NCBI GenBank assembly: GCA_002839605.1
Contig: PGYK01000011.1
Coordinates: 1 to 64,000 of the forward strand
DNA: 64,000 nt
Reading direction: 5' to 3'
Origin: Methanomicrobiales archaeon HGW-Methanomicrobiales-3
GTDB lineage: Archaea; Halobacteriota; Methanomicrobia; Methanomicrobiales; Methanospirillaceae
The position numbers were made by a program, and so were the translations under genes. Positions 34,271-43,317 of this stretch are shown piece after piece (position 1 is the stretch's first letter; the number at the start of each line of letters is the position of its first letter). The notes under the pieces are model-generated. The model made no database searches. It was given only the letters and a program-made list of their open reading frames with translations, and was not told the DNA's origin.

Positions 34271-34453
34271 ATGGTCGACGTTGTCAGTTACACCTTAATT
34301 GCCATCACCTGCTTCTGTTTCGGGTTGATCGTCAGTTTCCAGATTGCCCATATCCATTACTGCCGGAAGCTCACTCACCTGGTCCGGCGGTGCATCTCCA
34401 CAAAAACCATAGCGCCGGTACTTGCAGAATACGAGATGCTCAAATCCAGATAA
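34271..34453 (+). CDS. Small single-span membrane protein, paralogue of the preceding gene
   Basis: A 60-aa protein: hydrophobic helix at ~7-25, then HIHYCRKLTHLVRRC and a short end. The pattern 'G-I-I/L-V-x-Y/F-Q, then Y-x-x-R/K, then L-x-R-x-C' recurs in the gene 11 nt upstream. The pair is probably co-transcribed and may form a small membrane complex. A ribosome site AGGAGGA precedes it. A T-run at 34456-34464 follows. Function unknown. Confidence 0.65.
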   Translation: MVDVVSYTLIAITCFCFGLIVSFQIAHIHYCRKLTHLVRRCISTKTIAPVLAEYEMLKSR

Positions 34454-34455
34454 CC

Positions 34456-34464
34456 TTTTTTTTT
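34456..34464 (+). terminator. T-run after the small membrane protein pair
   Basis: Nine consecutive T immediately after the stop codon of the second small gene. Confidence 0.45.
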
Positions 34465-34607
34465 AAGAGAGCCCTGTTCTCCCAATCCCTGCGCACCCCA
34501 CGGATACCATGCCAGACCTGAAGGAAAGTGGCAGATATCCCCGCAGGCTCCACGGTATGCCCTTTTTGTCAAACACTCTAATACGAGGACGGCAAATAGT
34601 TAGGAGA

Positions 34608-35396
34608 ATGCGCTGTACCATGCTTGCCAGCGGGAGCAAAGGCAACTGTGTTGTCCTTGAGGGGGACAGCAGCACGATCCTTATCGATGCCGGCCTGAGC
34701 GCAAAGGAGATCCTCGCCCGGATGGAACGGGCCGGGCTTGACGCGGGACGGATCGATGCGCTGCTTGTTACCCACGAGCACGGCGACCACACAAGGGGGG
34801 TGGATGTGCTGGCCCGGAAACTGGATATTCCGGTTCATGCCACGGAAGGAACCCTGGCCGATTTCCTCAATCACCGCCGGACCTCCACAAAACCTCTGGT
34901 CCACCACACCTGCCGGGATGGCGAACCGTTCCCTGTCGGTGACCTCAGCGTCAGACCGTTTGCCGTTTCCCACGACGCCGCCGAGCCCTGCGGGTTCATC
35001 ATAACCGAAGGAGACCTCGTCTTCGGGTACTGCACGGACACCGGCATCATCACCCCCCATGTTCATGACCTGCTCCGCACCTGCGACGGGATCGTGCTCG
35101 AGAGCAACCACTGCCCCGAGATGCTGGCAAACGGGCCGTATCCCGAGTCGCTCAAGCGCCGGATCCGGTCGAAACGGGGTCACCTCTCGAACCCCGATGC
35201 AGCAGCCTGCCTGCAAAACTTTGGAAAGGACGTTCCGCTCGTCATCCTTGCCCACCTCTCCGAGACCAACAATACCGTTGAGAAGGCGGAGCTCTCCGCC
35301 CGGGGAGGGCTTGGGCTCTTTTTCGATGAGAGCCGTGTCGTGGTCGCCACCCAGTGCGGGACAACCGAAGGGTGCCGGCAACAGATGCGATTGTAG
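34608..35396 (+). CDS. Metallo-beta-lactamase-fold hydrolase (YycJ/VicX-like)
   Basis: A 262-aa MBL-fold protein. Starting at ATG 34608 gives MRCTMLASGSKGNC, which matches the YycJ-like N-terminus; the frame is open from 34509. Metal ligands are visible in VTHEHGDHTRG, VSHDA, GYCTDTG and ESNHC. In relatives the fold binds two zinc or iron ions and hydrolyses a phosphodiester or thioester; the substrate here is unknown. It is not part of an obvious operon. Confidence 0.83.
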   Translation: MRCTMLASGSKGNCVVLEGDSSTILIDAGLSAKEILARMERAGLDAGRIDALLVTHEHGDHTRGVDVLARKLDIPVHATEGTLADFLNHRRTSTKPLVHHTCRDGEPFPVGDLSVRPFAVSHDAAEPCGFIITEGDLVFGYCTDTGIITPHVHDLLRTCDGIVLESNHCPEMLANGPYPESLKRRIRSKRGHLSNPDAAACLQNFGKDVPLVILAHLSETNNTVEKAELSARGGLGLFFDESRVVVATQCGTTEGCRQQMRL

Positions 35397-36239
35397 TTTT
35401 GCCGGTTTTTGCCTTTTTTTGTGGCCCCGGATTCCGCTTTAACTGTTGATTGCTTGAACTGGCGAAACGCACAGGAACTGGCGTTGACACCAGAACCAGC
35501 AAAATCAACAAATGGTATTTTTCCGTTTAGATCCACAGCGGGGGCGCCCACGCTTGAAGGTGGCGGCATGTATCATTTTGGGGGTATGGGGACATCAGCC
35601 CCCATCTATGCAAAAGAGGTGTTCCCATGAAAATGCCTCGAATGGTTTCTTTTGTTCGGGGTCTTTCATGACACCATAAGGAATACTATCGCTTCCGCAG
35701 CCCGACCTTTGCGCGACGTTGGGGGCCTTGCCGCCCCCAAAAGGAGCGCAAGGATGCGGGCGAGGATGTCAGATTTACTTGCCGGGCATTTTCATTATTT
35801 GGGTGCAAACTCCCGTTCATGTGCGTTTCAACAGATCCGGTTTTTTTTAATTTTCTGCGACCCTGCCGGCCCGGCCGGCTTTCTGCCCCTGCCCGACCCC
35901 CCTTGAGTTCCAGTGGAGGGAAAAACCGCAAAAACACCGCCGTAATTTCCAGAGGAAATGGAGGTGGTTTTCGCTCCTCCGCAAAGGGGGGTCGGGCAGG
36001 GGCAGACCGGTTTTTCAGTACCAAACCTGCCGGGCCGGGGCATGTGCAACGCGGATCAAATCCTCACGGTTCCGACGATTTTTCCCCTTCACAGACAGAG
36101 CCGGAACGGACCAGGGCCCGGGTCATGGCCGGGCTGCTGTACCCGTACGACCCCCCTCAGCGTCCCGTACCCCGTACGGCCCGGCACGCGATCATAATGT
36201 TAATCCCGCCCTGTAACGAAATCTCCGGCAAGTACTATC
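35397..36239. other. Long intergenic region, no gene supported
   Basis: About 840 bp between two same-strand genes. It contains an inverted repeat with arms TGTTGATT/AATCAACA at 35444-35510 enclosing two GAACTGGCG direct repeats. A G/C hairpin TTGGGGGC/GCCCCCAA lies inside a CTTTGCGC/GCGCAAGG stem at about 35707-35754. The inverted-repeat element copy B is at 35882-36006. A 14-codon frame at 35627-35671 with a good ribosome site (GAGGTG) is the only coding signal, and it is too short to claim. Confidence 0.55.
35882..36006. repeat. 125-bp inverted-repeat element, copy B
   Basis: Perfect 23-bp terminal inverted repeats at 35882-35904 and 35984-36006, containing the same CCCCTGCCCGACCCCCCT core as copy A. 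The interior matches copy A at many positions (GTTCC.GTGGAGGGAAAAAC; TTTCCA.AGGAAAT). Inner segments can also pair (GGAGGGAAAAACC with GGTTTTCGCTCCTCC), so the whole element could fold into one long hairpin. A looser GC-rich outer repeat flanks it. Confidence 0.75.
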
Positions 36240-37892
36240 ATGCTCTTCATGGACTTTTCCCGGTGTTGCGAGCGGCTTGAGGGAACGAGCGGCAGGCTCG
36301 ATATGATCGATATCATCGCAGCCGAACTGCCGGGACTGACCGGTGAGGAACTGCCGGTCTTTGTCCGGTTCATCATGGGCCGGATCTTTGCTGACTGGAG
36401 CAGCCGGAAACTCGGGATCGGGCCCAACCTCCTGTACGAAGCTGCCGGGGCGGTTGCCGGCATCTCAAAGGAGAAGGTGATTGAGAAGATCAACAGCACC
36501 GGGGATGTCGGGCAGGCAGTCGAGGAACTCCTGTCGGTCAAGAGCCAGATGACCTTCTTCCACGAAGAACTCGACCTTGTCCATGTGTACACTTCCCTGA
36601 TCGAAATCGCGGAGATGGAGGGGAAGAAGTCCCAGCGGGAGAAACTGCTCGCGGTCAGGAGGCTCTTAGGGAACGCCCACCCGCTCGAAGGCCGGTACCT
36701 TGCCCGGATCCTGCTCGAAGAGCTCCGCATCGGGGTCGGCGAAGGGAGTGTGCGGGAGGCAGTGGCAAAAGCGTTCGGTGTTGACTCCGCGCTCGTGGAG
36801 CATGCCCAGCAGGCCCTCAACGACATGGGTGAGGTGGCACGGCTGGCAAAGGTCGGGCCTGATGCCCTCCGCGATGTCCAGATAACCCCGTTCCACCCGG
36901 TGCGGATGATGCTTGCCCAGCAGGGAAGCATTGCGGATATGATTGCAGAGCACGGGGAGATCGCCGCCGAGTTCAAGTACGACGGTTCACGGTTCCAGTT
37001 CCACAAGAAAGGGAACTGGGCACGGCTTTACTCACGGCGTCTCGAAGATGTGACCGGGGCGCTTCCGGATGTCATCCGGCAGCTCCTTGATGCAACCGAC
37101 CATGACGTGATCCTTGACGGAGAGGTGATAGCCATCAAGGATGGGAAACCCATGCCGTTCCAGTCGGTGCTGCGCAGGTTCCGGCGCCGTCATGACGTTG
37201 CCGAGGCGCAGGAAGCGATAGCGATGGTCCCCAATGTCTTTGACATCCTCTGGCTCGATGGCGAGACGCTCATCGATCTCCCGCTCTCGGAGCGGCGCCG
37301 TCGGCTCGAAGCGGTGGTGACGCAGTATGTCGCCCCGCAGGTGACAAGCGGGGACCCTGCGATCATAACACAGACCTACGAGGACGCCCTTGCTGCCGGC
37401 CACGAAGGGATCATGATCAAGGTGCCCGCCTCGCCCTACTCCCCGGGCCAGCGGGGGAAGAACTGGATCAAGATCAAACCCGAGGTGGACACCCTCGATC
37501 TCGCGGTGATCGGCGCCGAATGGGGAGAGGGGAAGCGGGCGCACGTCTTCGGCTCGTTCCTTGTCGCCTGCCAGGATGCGGGACGGCTCGTACCGTTAAG
37601 CCGGGTGGCCACCGGGTTCTCTGACGAGCAGCTCGCAGAGGTGTACGAGCTCCTCAAAGAGACCGTTCTCAAAACCTCCGGCAAGGAAGTAACCTTTGAA
37701 CCCTCGCTCGTCTTCGAGGTAGGGTACGCGGAGCTGCAGGCGAGCTCTAACTACGAGGGCGGGTTTGCCCTCCGGTTCCCCCGGTTTATCCGGCTCCGGG
37801 ACGACAAGGACATCTCCGACATCGAGACCATCGGGAGTATCCGCGAACGCTATAAGCGGCAGGCCAATTCCGCGCAGGCCTACCAGCACTGA
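36240..37892 (+). CDS. lig: ATP-dependent DNA ligase
   Basis: A 550-aa archaeal replicative ligase. The N-terminal DNA-binding helical domain is at ~1-215. The adenylation domain carries motif I EFKYDGSR with the AMP-accepting lysine K246, motif [12 protein letters not shown] and motif IV EGIMIKV. Motif V (WIKIKPE) leads into the C-terminal OB domain with GFALRFPRF (motif VI region). It seals Okazaki fragments and repair nicks. ATG 36240 or the in-frame ATG 36249 are both possible. It is unlinked to other replication genes here. Confidence 0.94.
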   Translation: MLFMDFSRCCERLEGTSGRLDMIDIIAAELPGLTGEELPVFVRFIMGRIFADWSSRKLGIGPNLLYEAAGAVAGISKEKVIEKINSTGDVGQAVEELLSVKSQMTFFHEELDLVHVYTSLIEIAEMEGKKSQREKLLAVRRLLGNAHPLEGRYLARILLEELRIGVGEGSVREAVAKAFGVDSALVEHAQQALNDMGEVARLAKVGPDALRDVQITPFHPVRMMLAQQGSIADMIAEHGEIAAEFKYDGSRFQFHKKGNWARLYSRRLEDVTGALPDVIRQLLDATDHDVILDGEVIAIKDGKPMPFQSVLRRFRRRHDVAEAQEAIAMVPNVFDILWLDGETLIDLPLSERRRRLEAVVTQYVAPQVTSGDPAIITQTYEDALAAGHEGIMIKVPASPYSPGQRGKNWIKIKPEVDTLDLAVIGAEWGEGKRAHVFGSFLVACQDAGRLVPLSRVATGFSDEQLAEVYELLKETVLKTSGKEVTFEPSLVFEVGYAELQASSNYEGGFALRFPRFIRLRDDKDISDIETIGSIRERYKRQANSAQAYQH

Positions 37893-38033
37893 AGTGCCGG
37901 ATCAGGTAAGACACAGCCCTGCGTTACCGGTCTGTGCCTGAGGAAGTGCGGGTTGCTGCGTGATGATGATGTGAACGGAGCGATTGCCAGGCTAATACTC
38001 TGGAGTTATGGCAGGAATAGGCAGACTCGTCCG

Positions 38034-38675
38034 TCAACCGGTACGGTTCTTCTTTCTTTTGATCAGGAACAGCCGGTTGAACTCTTCCCGTTCCCGCTCA
38101 TCGCGGATCGATCCAATGGTCCTTTCCCGGGCCTTAAGGTCCGGCAACAGCATCTTCTCAAGAGCGTTCACCCGCCGCGTCAGGATCCCGATCTCCCGGA
38201 GCAGCAGGAGTACCTGCGTGCGCACCTCTGCCATTGTGATGATCTCGTCAACCATCCCTTCGCAGGCATCCGCTGCATCGTCGATGACGCTGGATGTCCC
38301 GAGCAGCCCGTATCCCCGTTCGTCAAGACTCTTCGCTACATTGACCGGATGGAAACGGGGGAGAGGCAGGCCGACAAGGTTCTGGTATTCGACAGCAACA
38401 GACGGGTGCTCCTCAACGGAAAACGCTGCGAGCGTGACACCGGCCGTCCCTGCCATGATCAGTGCGGCCATCAGTTCCTTCTCAGCGTTCCGGTACCGGG
38501 CCTCCATCTGATCGTATCGGGGCCTGAGCGTGCGGGCTCGTTTCACCAGGTCAAGGAGCAGGGCATCCCGCCGGATTTTCAGCAGCCGGTGCGCTTTCTC
38601 CGCAAGAACGATCTTCCGCCGTATGGCGAGCAGCTCGGCCCGGGTCGGCAGCACCGTTCTTCCGGATCCGGTCAT
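38034..38675 (-). CDS. atpD: A/V-type ATP synthase subunit D
   Basis: A 213-aa central-stalk subunit: long N- and C-terminal coiled coils (TRAELLAIRRKIVLAEKAHRLLKIRRDALL and ILTRRVNALEKMLLPDLKARERTI) around a short middle. This is the family's rotor-shaft layout. It normally connects the A3B3 head to the membrane ring. Only subunit C accompanies it here: no A, B, F, E, H, I or K gene is within 20 kb. It is therefore an orphan fragment of an operon, perhaps a second copy or one rearranged away from the main set. Confidence 0.88.
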   Translation of the reverse strand: MTGSGRTVLPTRAELLAIRRKIVLAEKAHRLLKIRRDALLLDLVKRARTLRPRYDQMEARYRNAEKELMAALIMAGTAGVTLAAFSVEEHPSVAVEYQNLVGLPLPRFHPVNVAKSLDERGYGLLGTSSVIDDAADACEGMVDEIITMAEVRTQVLLLLREIGILTRRVNALEKMLLPDLKARERTIGSIRDEREREEFNRLFLIKRKKNRTG

Positions 38676-38754
38676 GCCCGCAACCTCCCGGGGGATCCTC
38701 TCCGGTACCGGAAAGGATACGGGCGCAGATGTGAACGTTCAGCGGGGAGCCGGT

Positions 38755-39882
38755 TCATAGGACAAGGTACCTCCGGATCTCTTCAGCAGCCATGCCGGCT
38801 GCCCTGCCCCGGAAGATTGCACGGAGGTTGGCGACCTCGTACCGCTTCTCCTCCAGGTACGAGATGGCCGGAAGCGCCGAGAACGGGTGCCGCCGGGTCA
38901 TCCTATCGAGTTCCTCAAGGTGGACGCGGGTAACCGCGATCTCGACCTCATGGATGACCCGTTTTCTCTGCTTCCACCGGTTCCAGACATAGAAAACCGC
39001 ATCGTCTTCGGTGAGCGGGGCGCCCTCGTGAAGGTTGACGAGCGCACGGGTGACCGAGGGCAGGATGCCGGTCTTTTTGAACGCATCCGCGAACACTTCA
39101 TGGTCCTCGGCGTGGTACAGGATCCGGATCAGGTCCAGCGGGACCGTTCCGCCGGGGATCATATATTCGGCAAAGTCAGAAATGGAGCAGGTCTTTCCGT
39201 AACAGCGAAGGCGCAGCAGGTTCCGCAGGTTGGTGAAATCGATCTCGCGCCGGAGATAATGGAGAAACGGGCCGCTGCCGTGCCCTGCCCGCGTGTATGC
39301 GATGAGATTCCGGTAGTACTCCTGGTAGAGTGCGTTCTCAACAGGGGCAAGGACACGCTTCATCCCGCAGGTACGATAGGTCTCCGCAACCGTCATATGA
39401 AGCGCCCACTCTTTTGCCGCAAGGGCAGCGGTCACCTCGCTGCAACCTGAAAGACCCATGAGGTGATTCAGGAACGTCTCGTCCAGTTCTCCGGCAGGGA
39501 CGAGGATATCATGCACCTGCTCCAGGGGAAATCCCTGCTGTTTTCCCCGGAGGATCGCGAGGAGGTTTGCGATGTCCCACCGGTTCAGGTAGTGGAGAAC
39601 GAATGTCCGCAGGGGCTCCTGCGTCATGGCGAGTGCTGAGTGGTAGGTTGCCGTGAGGTTTCTTGAGAGCGCTGTTTCAAGAAGACCACTCCCTGACCGG
39701 TGGAGTGATAACGCCAGGATCTCGGTCCCGTATCCCCGCTCACTGAGTGTCTTGGCAATTCCGGAGAGGCTCATCTCCATGAGCCGGTGATATTCCTCCG
39801 GCTGGATGAGGGTGGTCTTCCGGACCCGGAACCGCGTGCAGGTAGAGATGCAGGAAGCCGGGTTGAATGAGGGGCGTATCAT
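38755..39882 (-). CDS. atpC: A/V-type ATP synthase subunit C
   Basis: A 375-aa subunit of the central stalk. It starts with the C-subunit-type TRFRVRKTTLIQPEEYHRLM and has the three-fold repeated helical pattern with LNRWDIANLLAILRGK and YEVANLRAIFRGR, equivalent blocks spaced along the chain. It would cap the membrane rotor and bind subunit D/F. It is 79 nt upstream of atpD and probably co-transcribed. As with atpD, the rest of the ATP synthase operon is absent nearby. The N-terminal ~20 residues may begin later. Confidence 0.86.
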   Translation of the reverse strand: MIRPSFNPASCISTCTRFRVRKTTLIQPEEYHRLMEMSLSGIAKTLSERGYGTEILALSLHRSGSGLLETALSRNLTATYHSALAMTQEPLRTFVLHYLNRWDIANLLAILRGKQQGFPLEQVHDILVPAGELDETFLNHLMGLSGCSEVTAALAAKEWALHMTVAETYRTCGMKRVLAPVENALYQEYYRNLIAYTRAGHGSGPFLHYLRREIDFTNLRNLLRLRCYGKTCSISDFAEYMIPGGTVPLDLIRILYHAEDHEVFADAFKKTGILPSVTRALVNLHEGAPLTEDDAVFYVWNRWKQRKRVIHEVEIAVTRVHLEELDRMTRRHPFSALPAISYLEEKRYEVANLRAIFRGRAAGMAAEEIRRYLVL

Positions 39883-39931
39883 GAGTCAATCCCCATCCCG
39901 ATCCGCCCTCCGTACATGGCCTGGAAATCTC

Positions 39932-41080
39932 CTACACAAACCCAAGCAGCATTGCCGCCCCGAGTGCGACCATCATGACTCCGATGAGGAGCCGTACCCA
40001 GCGCCGGCTCCCGGCCCGGTATGCCTCCATGCGCTCCGGTGTCCCGCCCCAGTACACCACGAGGAGGATCAGGATGAGCGGGATGACAAAGATCAGGTTG
40101 TAGAGCAGGAGATACGGGATGCCCTCAGGAAGGGTCATCCGGTCGCCGATGAGGCCGAGGATGGCAAGGTACACCCCGCCGGTGCAGGGCAGTTCCACCA
40201 TGCTGACGAGACCTCCGAGAACGATGGCCGAGGGGATGGATGCCCGTTTCACGTACTCGTCGATTGCTGCTTTTTTGGATGCGGGGATTGCGAGCGTGAA
40301 GATCTCGCGTTTCAGGAGGATTTCAGCGATGTTGATGAGCCCGGCAAGGATGGCGATGACCGCGGCTATCGTGAAAACGATCCCTGTGAACCCGAGCTGC
40401 TGGACAACGGTCAGGAGCCCGAGCCCGGCAATGAAATAAACCACAAAGACCGTGGCAATGTAAGTGACGCCGACCATCAGGATCCGGCGCCGCTCGCCAA
40501 GCGAGGTCAGGTACGCGAGCAGGAAGATCAAAACGGCAAAGGCGCACGGGTTGATGCTGTCGATGATTGCCGCAATAACAATGGCTGGCAGGGTCAGGTC
40601 AACCGGCTCGGCAGGGGAGATGTGGAACGGGAGGCCGCCGGATTTTGTGTAGGTCGACGGGCAGACGGCCGGGTGATCCGTGTACCAGAGGATCCGGTCC
40701 TCAAGCTCCATTTTTATGGCTGCATCACCGACAAGCGCCCGGTCGCCGATGAAGATCGTCGGAACCCCGGGATCGGTGATCCCGTAGCGCTGGTTGAACT
40801 CAGAGAACATCGCCTGGTTTGACGTGTTGAAGTAGATCTCGTAGGTCCTGAACACGACCTGCGGGTATTTCGCGTCAAGTTCATCGATGAGGGGCTTCAC
40901 CCGCTCGCAGTGCGGGCAGCCGAGCCCGTAGAAATAGTAGATGCAGATGGTTTCGTCCTGCGCACGGGTCCCCGTATGAGACGGGCAGGGTGTGGATTCC
41001 GGACATATCTCCGCGGTAACCGCCGGGATGAGGAGGAAAAGGAGTGCTATCACAACCGCCGTGCGGAGTCCGGATCTCAT
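39932..41080 (-). CDS. Thioredoxin-like domain fused to CcdA-like membrane protein
   Basis: A 382-aa protein (ATG 41080; upstream ATG 41107 possible). N-terminal signal segment, then an extracytoplasmic thioredoxin-like domain with YFYGLGCPHCERVKPLI (CxxC active site) and PTIFIGD (cis-proline). It continues into ~6 membrane helices of the CcdA/DsbD type with SINPCAFAV and VELPCTGGVY, the two paired cysteines that move electrons across the membrane. The protein probably passes reducing power from the cytoplasm to exported thiols. A TATA-like TTTTAAT close to 41110 suggests a leaderless start at 41080. Confidence 0.86.
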   Translation of the reverse strand: MRSGLRTAVVIALLFLLIPAVTAEICPESTPCPSHTGTRAQDETICIYYFYGLGCPHCERVKPLIDELDAKYPQVVFRTYEIYFNTSNQAMFSEFNQRYGITDPGVPTIFIGDRALVGDAAIKMELEDRILWYTDHPAVCPSTYTKSGGLPFHISPAEPVDLTLPAIVIAAIIDSINPCAFAVLIFLLAYLTSLGERRRILMVGVTYIATVFVVYFIAGLGLLTVVQQLGFTGIVFTIAAVIAILAGLINIAEILLKREIFTLAIPASKKAAIDEYVKRASIPSAIVLGGLVSMVELPCTGGVYLAILGLIGDRMTLPEGIPYLLLYNLIFVIPLILILLVVYWGGTPERMEAYRAGSRRWVRLLIGVMMVALGAAMLLGFV

Positions 41081-41321
41081 TGGCAGAAAGGTTAGCCATA
41101 CCTGCATTAAAAGGTGTCCGAGCCTTTTCCTTCGGATGCAGGGGGCACGTCTGACCCCGGGTACTGTGCATCAGGATATGCCATCCCCATAACCAGGCAC
41201 ACGAGAGAACAGGCCGGTGATGGCCGATTGCTGTACCGATTATGATGCCGGGACACGGGATGCAGGGTTCGTGCAACCGGAGATTGGGATGAATGCCATA
41301 AAACGTCCTGTCAGCAGGTGA

Positions 41322-41759
41322 TCAATGGGTACCATCACAGCACGCCTCATCTGCTCTTTTTTCTGCGTGCTCCGTGCACCGCAGCAGGTTCCGGGCCCGG
41401 TCGGTGATTGAGTACACGATCCAGTTCCCCTGGCTCTCCCCTTCGATGAGGCCGTGCTCTTTGAGGATGGTGAGATGATAGGAGAGTTTTGAGCCGGAGA
41501 GGCGCATGAACCGGTTGATGACACAGACGCAGAGCGGCTGGTCCCTTATGATATAGAGGATAGAGAGGCGCAATGGATCGGCGAGTGCATGATAGACCCT
41601 GCTCCGGTTTTCCAGAGCCGCCTCCGATGGAATCTGCTTCCTGAGCGCATCGAGCCCCCCTTTTGCATCAAGGTCTCTCTGGATCGGCTCGGGAATCTCC
41701 GTGAGGGGATCCCCCTCCTGGGCCGGTGTCCCGCAACAGGTTGCTGCCTTCCGTTTCAT
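41322..41759 (-). CDS. arsR: ArsR-family metalloid-responsive repressor
   Basis: A 145-aa winged-helix repressor. It begins at ATG 41759 (MKRKAATCCG); the open frame runs upstream over the operator but lacks protein character. LADPLRLSILYIIRDQPLCVCVINRFM carries the As(III)-type CVC motif in the helix before the recognition helix (SGSKLSYHLTILKEHGL). Extra cysteine pairs occur at both ends (CC near 8-9 and DEACC at the C-terminus). It should release DNA on binding arsenite or a related metalloid. Divergent from the arsenic cluster, with a palindromic operator in between. Confidence 0.9.
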   Translation of the reverse strand: MKRKAATCCGTPAQEGDPLTEIPEPIQRDLDAKGGLDALRKQIPSEAALENRSRVYHALADPLRLSILYIIRDQPLCVCVINRFMRLSGSKLSYHLTILKEHGLIEGESQGNWIVYSITDRARNLLRCTEHAEKRADEACCDGTH

Positions 41760-41781
41760 TTCAAAATAATCTGAAATGAAA
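41754..41781. promoter_or_regulatory. ArsR operator: 10-bp perfect inverted repeat
   Basis: TTTCATTTCA (41754-41763) and TGAAATGAAA (41772-41781) are perfect inverted arms with an 8-nt spacer, overlapping the arsR start codon. A TATA-type sequence (GATATATAATC, about 41783-41793) lies directly beside it and could serve the divergent cupin/permease operon starting at 41842. ArsR operators are typically such AT-rich 10-12-bp palindromes, so autorepression and control of the neighbouring operon are expected. Confidence 0.78.
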
Positions 41782-41841
41782 AGATATATAATCTTGCCCT
41801 GTGCACATTGATTCAATAAAATTTGAAATGGTGTGAGCATC

Positions 41842-42228
41842 ATGGAACCTGATACTTGTCTGCGAAATCACGACACGATACACGTTCCCGGTGACATTGT
41901 CGCTGCCGGGACGCTTGCCTGGAACCCCCACCCGAAGTTTGCCGGAGTCTCGCTCCGGCACCTGGTGACAGGGAAGGATACCGGCAGCCGCATCAGCCTC
42001 CACCACGTACGAATCGATCCCGGCTGTTCAATCGGGGATCATACCCACGCGGGGCAGGTTGAGATTCACGATGTGCTGGCAGGAAGCGGCTCCTGCCTGC
42101 TGGACGGGCAGACGATCCCGTACCGGCCCGGCGTTGCTGCGGTCATGCCGGCTGACAAGGTGCACCGCGTTGATGCAGGAGCAGAGGGGCTCCTCCTGCT
42201 GGCAACCTTCTCGCCCCCGCTCGTGTGA
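41842..42228 (+). CDS. Cupin-domain protein
   Basis: A 128-aa single-cupin protein (a GTG at 41833 would add three residues). Cupin motif 1 is visible at GDHTHAGQVEIHDVLAGSG (about 69-87), with His and Glu ligands, and the second motif near PADKVHRVDAG. It probably binds one metal. Role in the arsenic cluster is unknown; cupins there may bind or protect metalloid species. It is the first gene of the cluster transcribed away from arsR. Confidence 0.8.
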   Translation: MEPDTCLRNHDTIHVPGDIVAAGTLAWNPHPKFAGVSLRHLVTGKDTGSRISLHHVRIDPGCSIGDHTHAGQVEIHDVLAGSGSCLLDGQTIPYRPGVAAVMPADKVHRVDAGAEGLLLLATFSPPLV

Positions 42229-42237
42229 GATACTGCT

Positions 42238-43308
42238 ATGACTGACCCCATCATCGGCTCACTCCTGCTTGGCTGGACAACCCTGCTCGAATACTTGTCG
42301 GAGCATGTCGTGACCTGCCTCATCCCGGCATTCTTTATTGCCGGGGCCATTGCTGCCTTCATCCAAAAGGACGCGATCCTGAAATATTTCAGCCCGGAGA
42401 CGAAGAAAACCACGTCGTACGGGATCGCATCCGTATCAGGAACGGTCCTTGCGGTGTGCAGCTGCACGATCCTCCCGATGTTCGCCGGCATCCTCAAGAA
42501 GGGCAGCGGGCTTGGCCCGGCAATAACCTTCCTCTACGCGGGCCCGGCGATCAATATCCTTGCCATTGTCTACACCGCAAAAGTACTGGGGTTCGATCTC
42601 GGTGTCGCCCGTGCCGTTGCGGCAGTCATCCTCTCGATCATCATCGGCCTCATCATGATGAGCCTCTTCCCGCAGCAGGACGAGGAGACGAAAAAGACAC
42701 ACGCCGCAGCCCGCCGGGCGGTTATGGCACAGGCGGACACCCGCCCGAAATGGGTGGTCCCCGCGTTCTTCATCTTCCTGGTTGCCATCCTCCTTGTCGG
42801 GACATCCGCGCTGGACGTCTTCTACCGTCTCCTGATCGTGTACTTCCTCTCCATGGCGGTTGCGTTCCTCCTCATCTATTACTTCACGCGGGACGAGGTG
42901 ACGGAATGGGGTCTTGAGATCTGGGATCTGACAAAGAAGATCTTTCCCATCCTCATCATCGGCACGTTCGCACTCGGCGTCCTTGCATATTTCCTGCCCC
43001 CGGAGACGTTCAAACCGTTCATCGGCGACAACTCGCTGCCGGCAACCTTCCTTGCCGCCATCATCGGTGCAGTTCTCTACATGCCCACGCTCCTTGAGGT
43101 GCCGGTTATCGGGACAACACTCGGCTACCTGTCAGGCTCGATGGCAAAGGGCCCTGCCCTTGCCCTGCTCCTGACCGGCCCCTCCATCAGCCTGCCGAGC
43201 CTGCTCGTGATTTACCGGATCATCGGGGCGAAGAAGACGCTCGTGTATGCCGGGCTGGTCATCGTGTTCTCGACCATTGCCGGGTTCATCTTCGGGAACT
43301 TCCTGTGA
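42238..43308 (+). CDS. ArsP/DUF318-type permease
   Basis: A 356-aa membrane protein with two sets of ~4 hydrophobic helices around a charged middle loop (~155-175). The family signature VLAVCSCTILPMFAGILKKG and the late LTGPSISLPSL are visible. ArsP members export trivalent organoarsenicals, and related proteins export other ions, so the substrate is not fixed by sequence. It lies 9 nt after the cupin gene, in the arsR-controlled unit. Confidence 0.85.
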   Translation: MTDPIIGSLLLGWTTLLEYLSEHVVTCLIPAFFIAGAIAAFIQKDAILKYFSPETKKTTSYGIASVSGTVLAVCSCTILPMFAGILKKGSGLGPAITFLYAGPAINILAIVYTAKVLGFDLGVARAVAAVILSIIIGLIMMSLFPQQDEETKKTHAAARRAVMAQADTRPKWVVPAFFIFLVAILLVGTSALDVFYRLLIVYFLSMAVAFLLIYYFTRDEVTEWGLEIWDLTKKIFPILIIGTFALGVLAYFLPPETFKPFIGDNSLPATFLAAIIGAVLYMPTLLEVPVIGTTLGYLSGSMAKGPALALLLTGPSISLPSLLVIYRIIGAKKTLVYAGLVIVFSTIAGFIFGNFL

Positions 43309-43317
43309 GGAGCTGAT

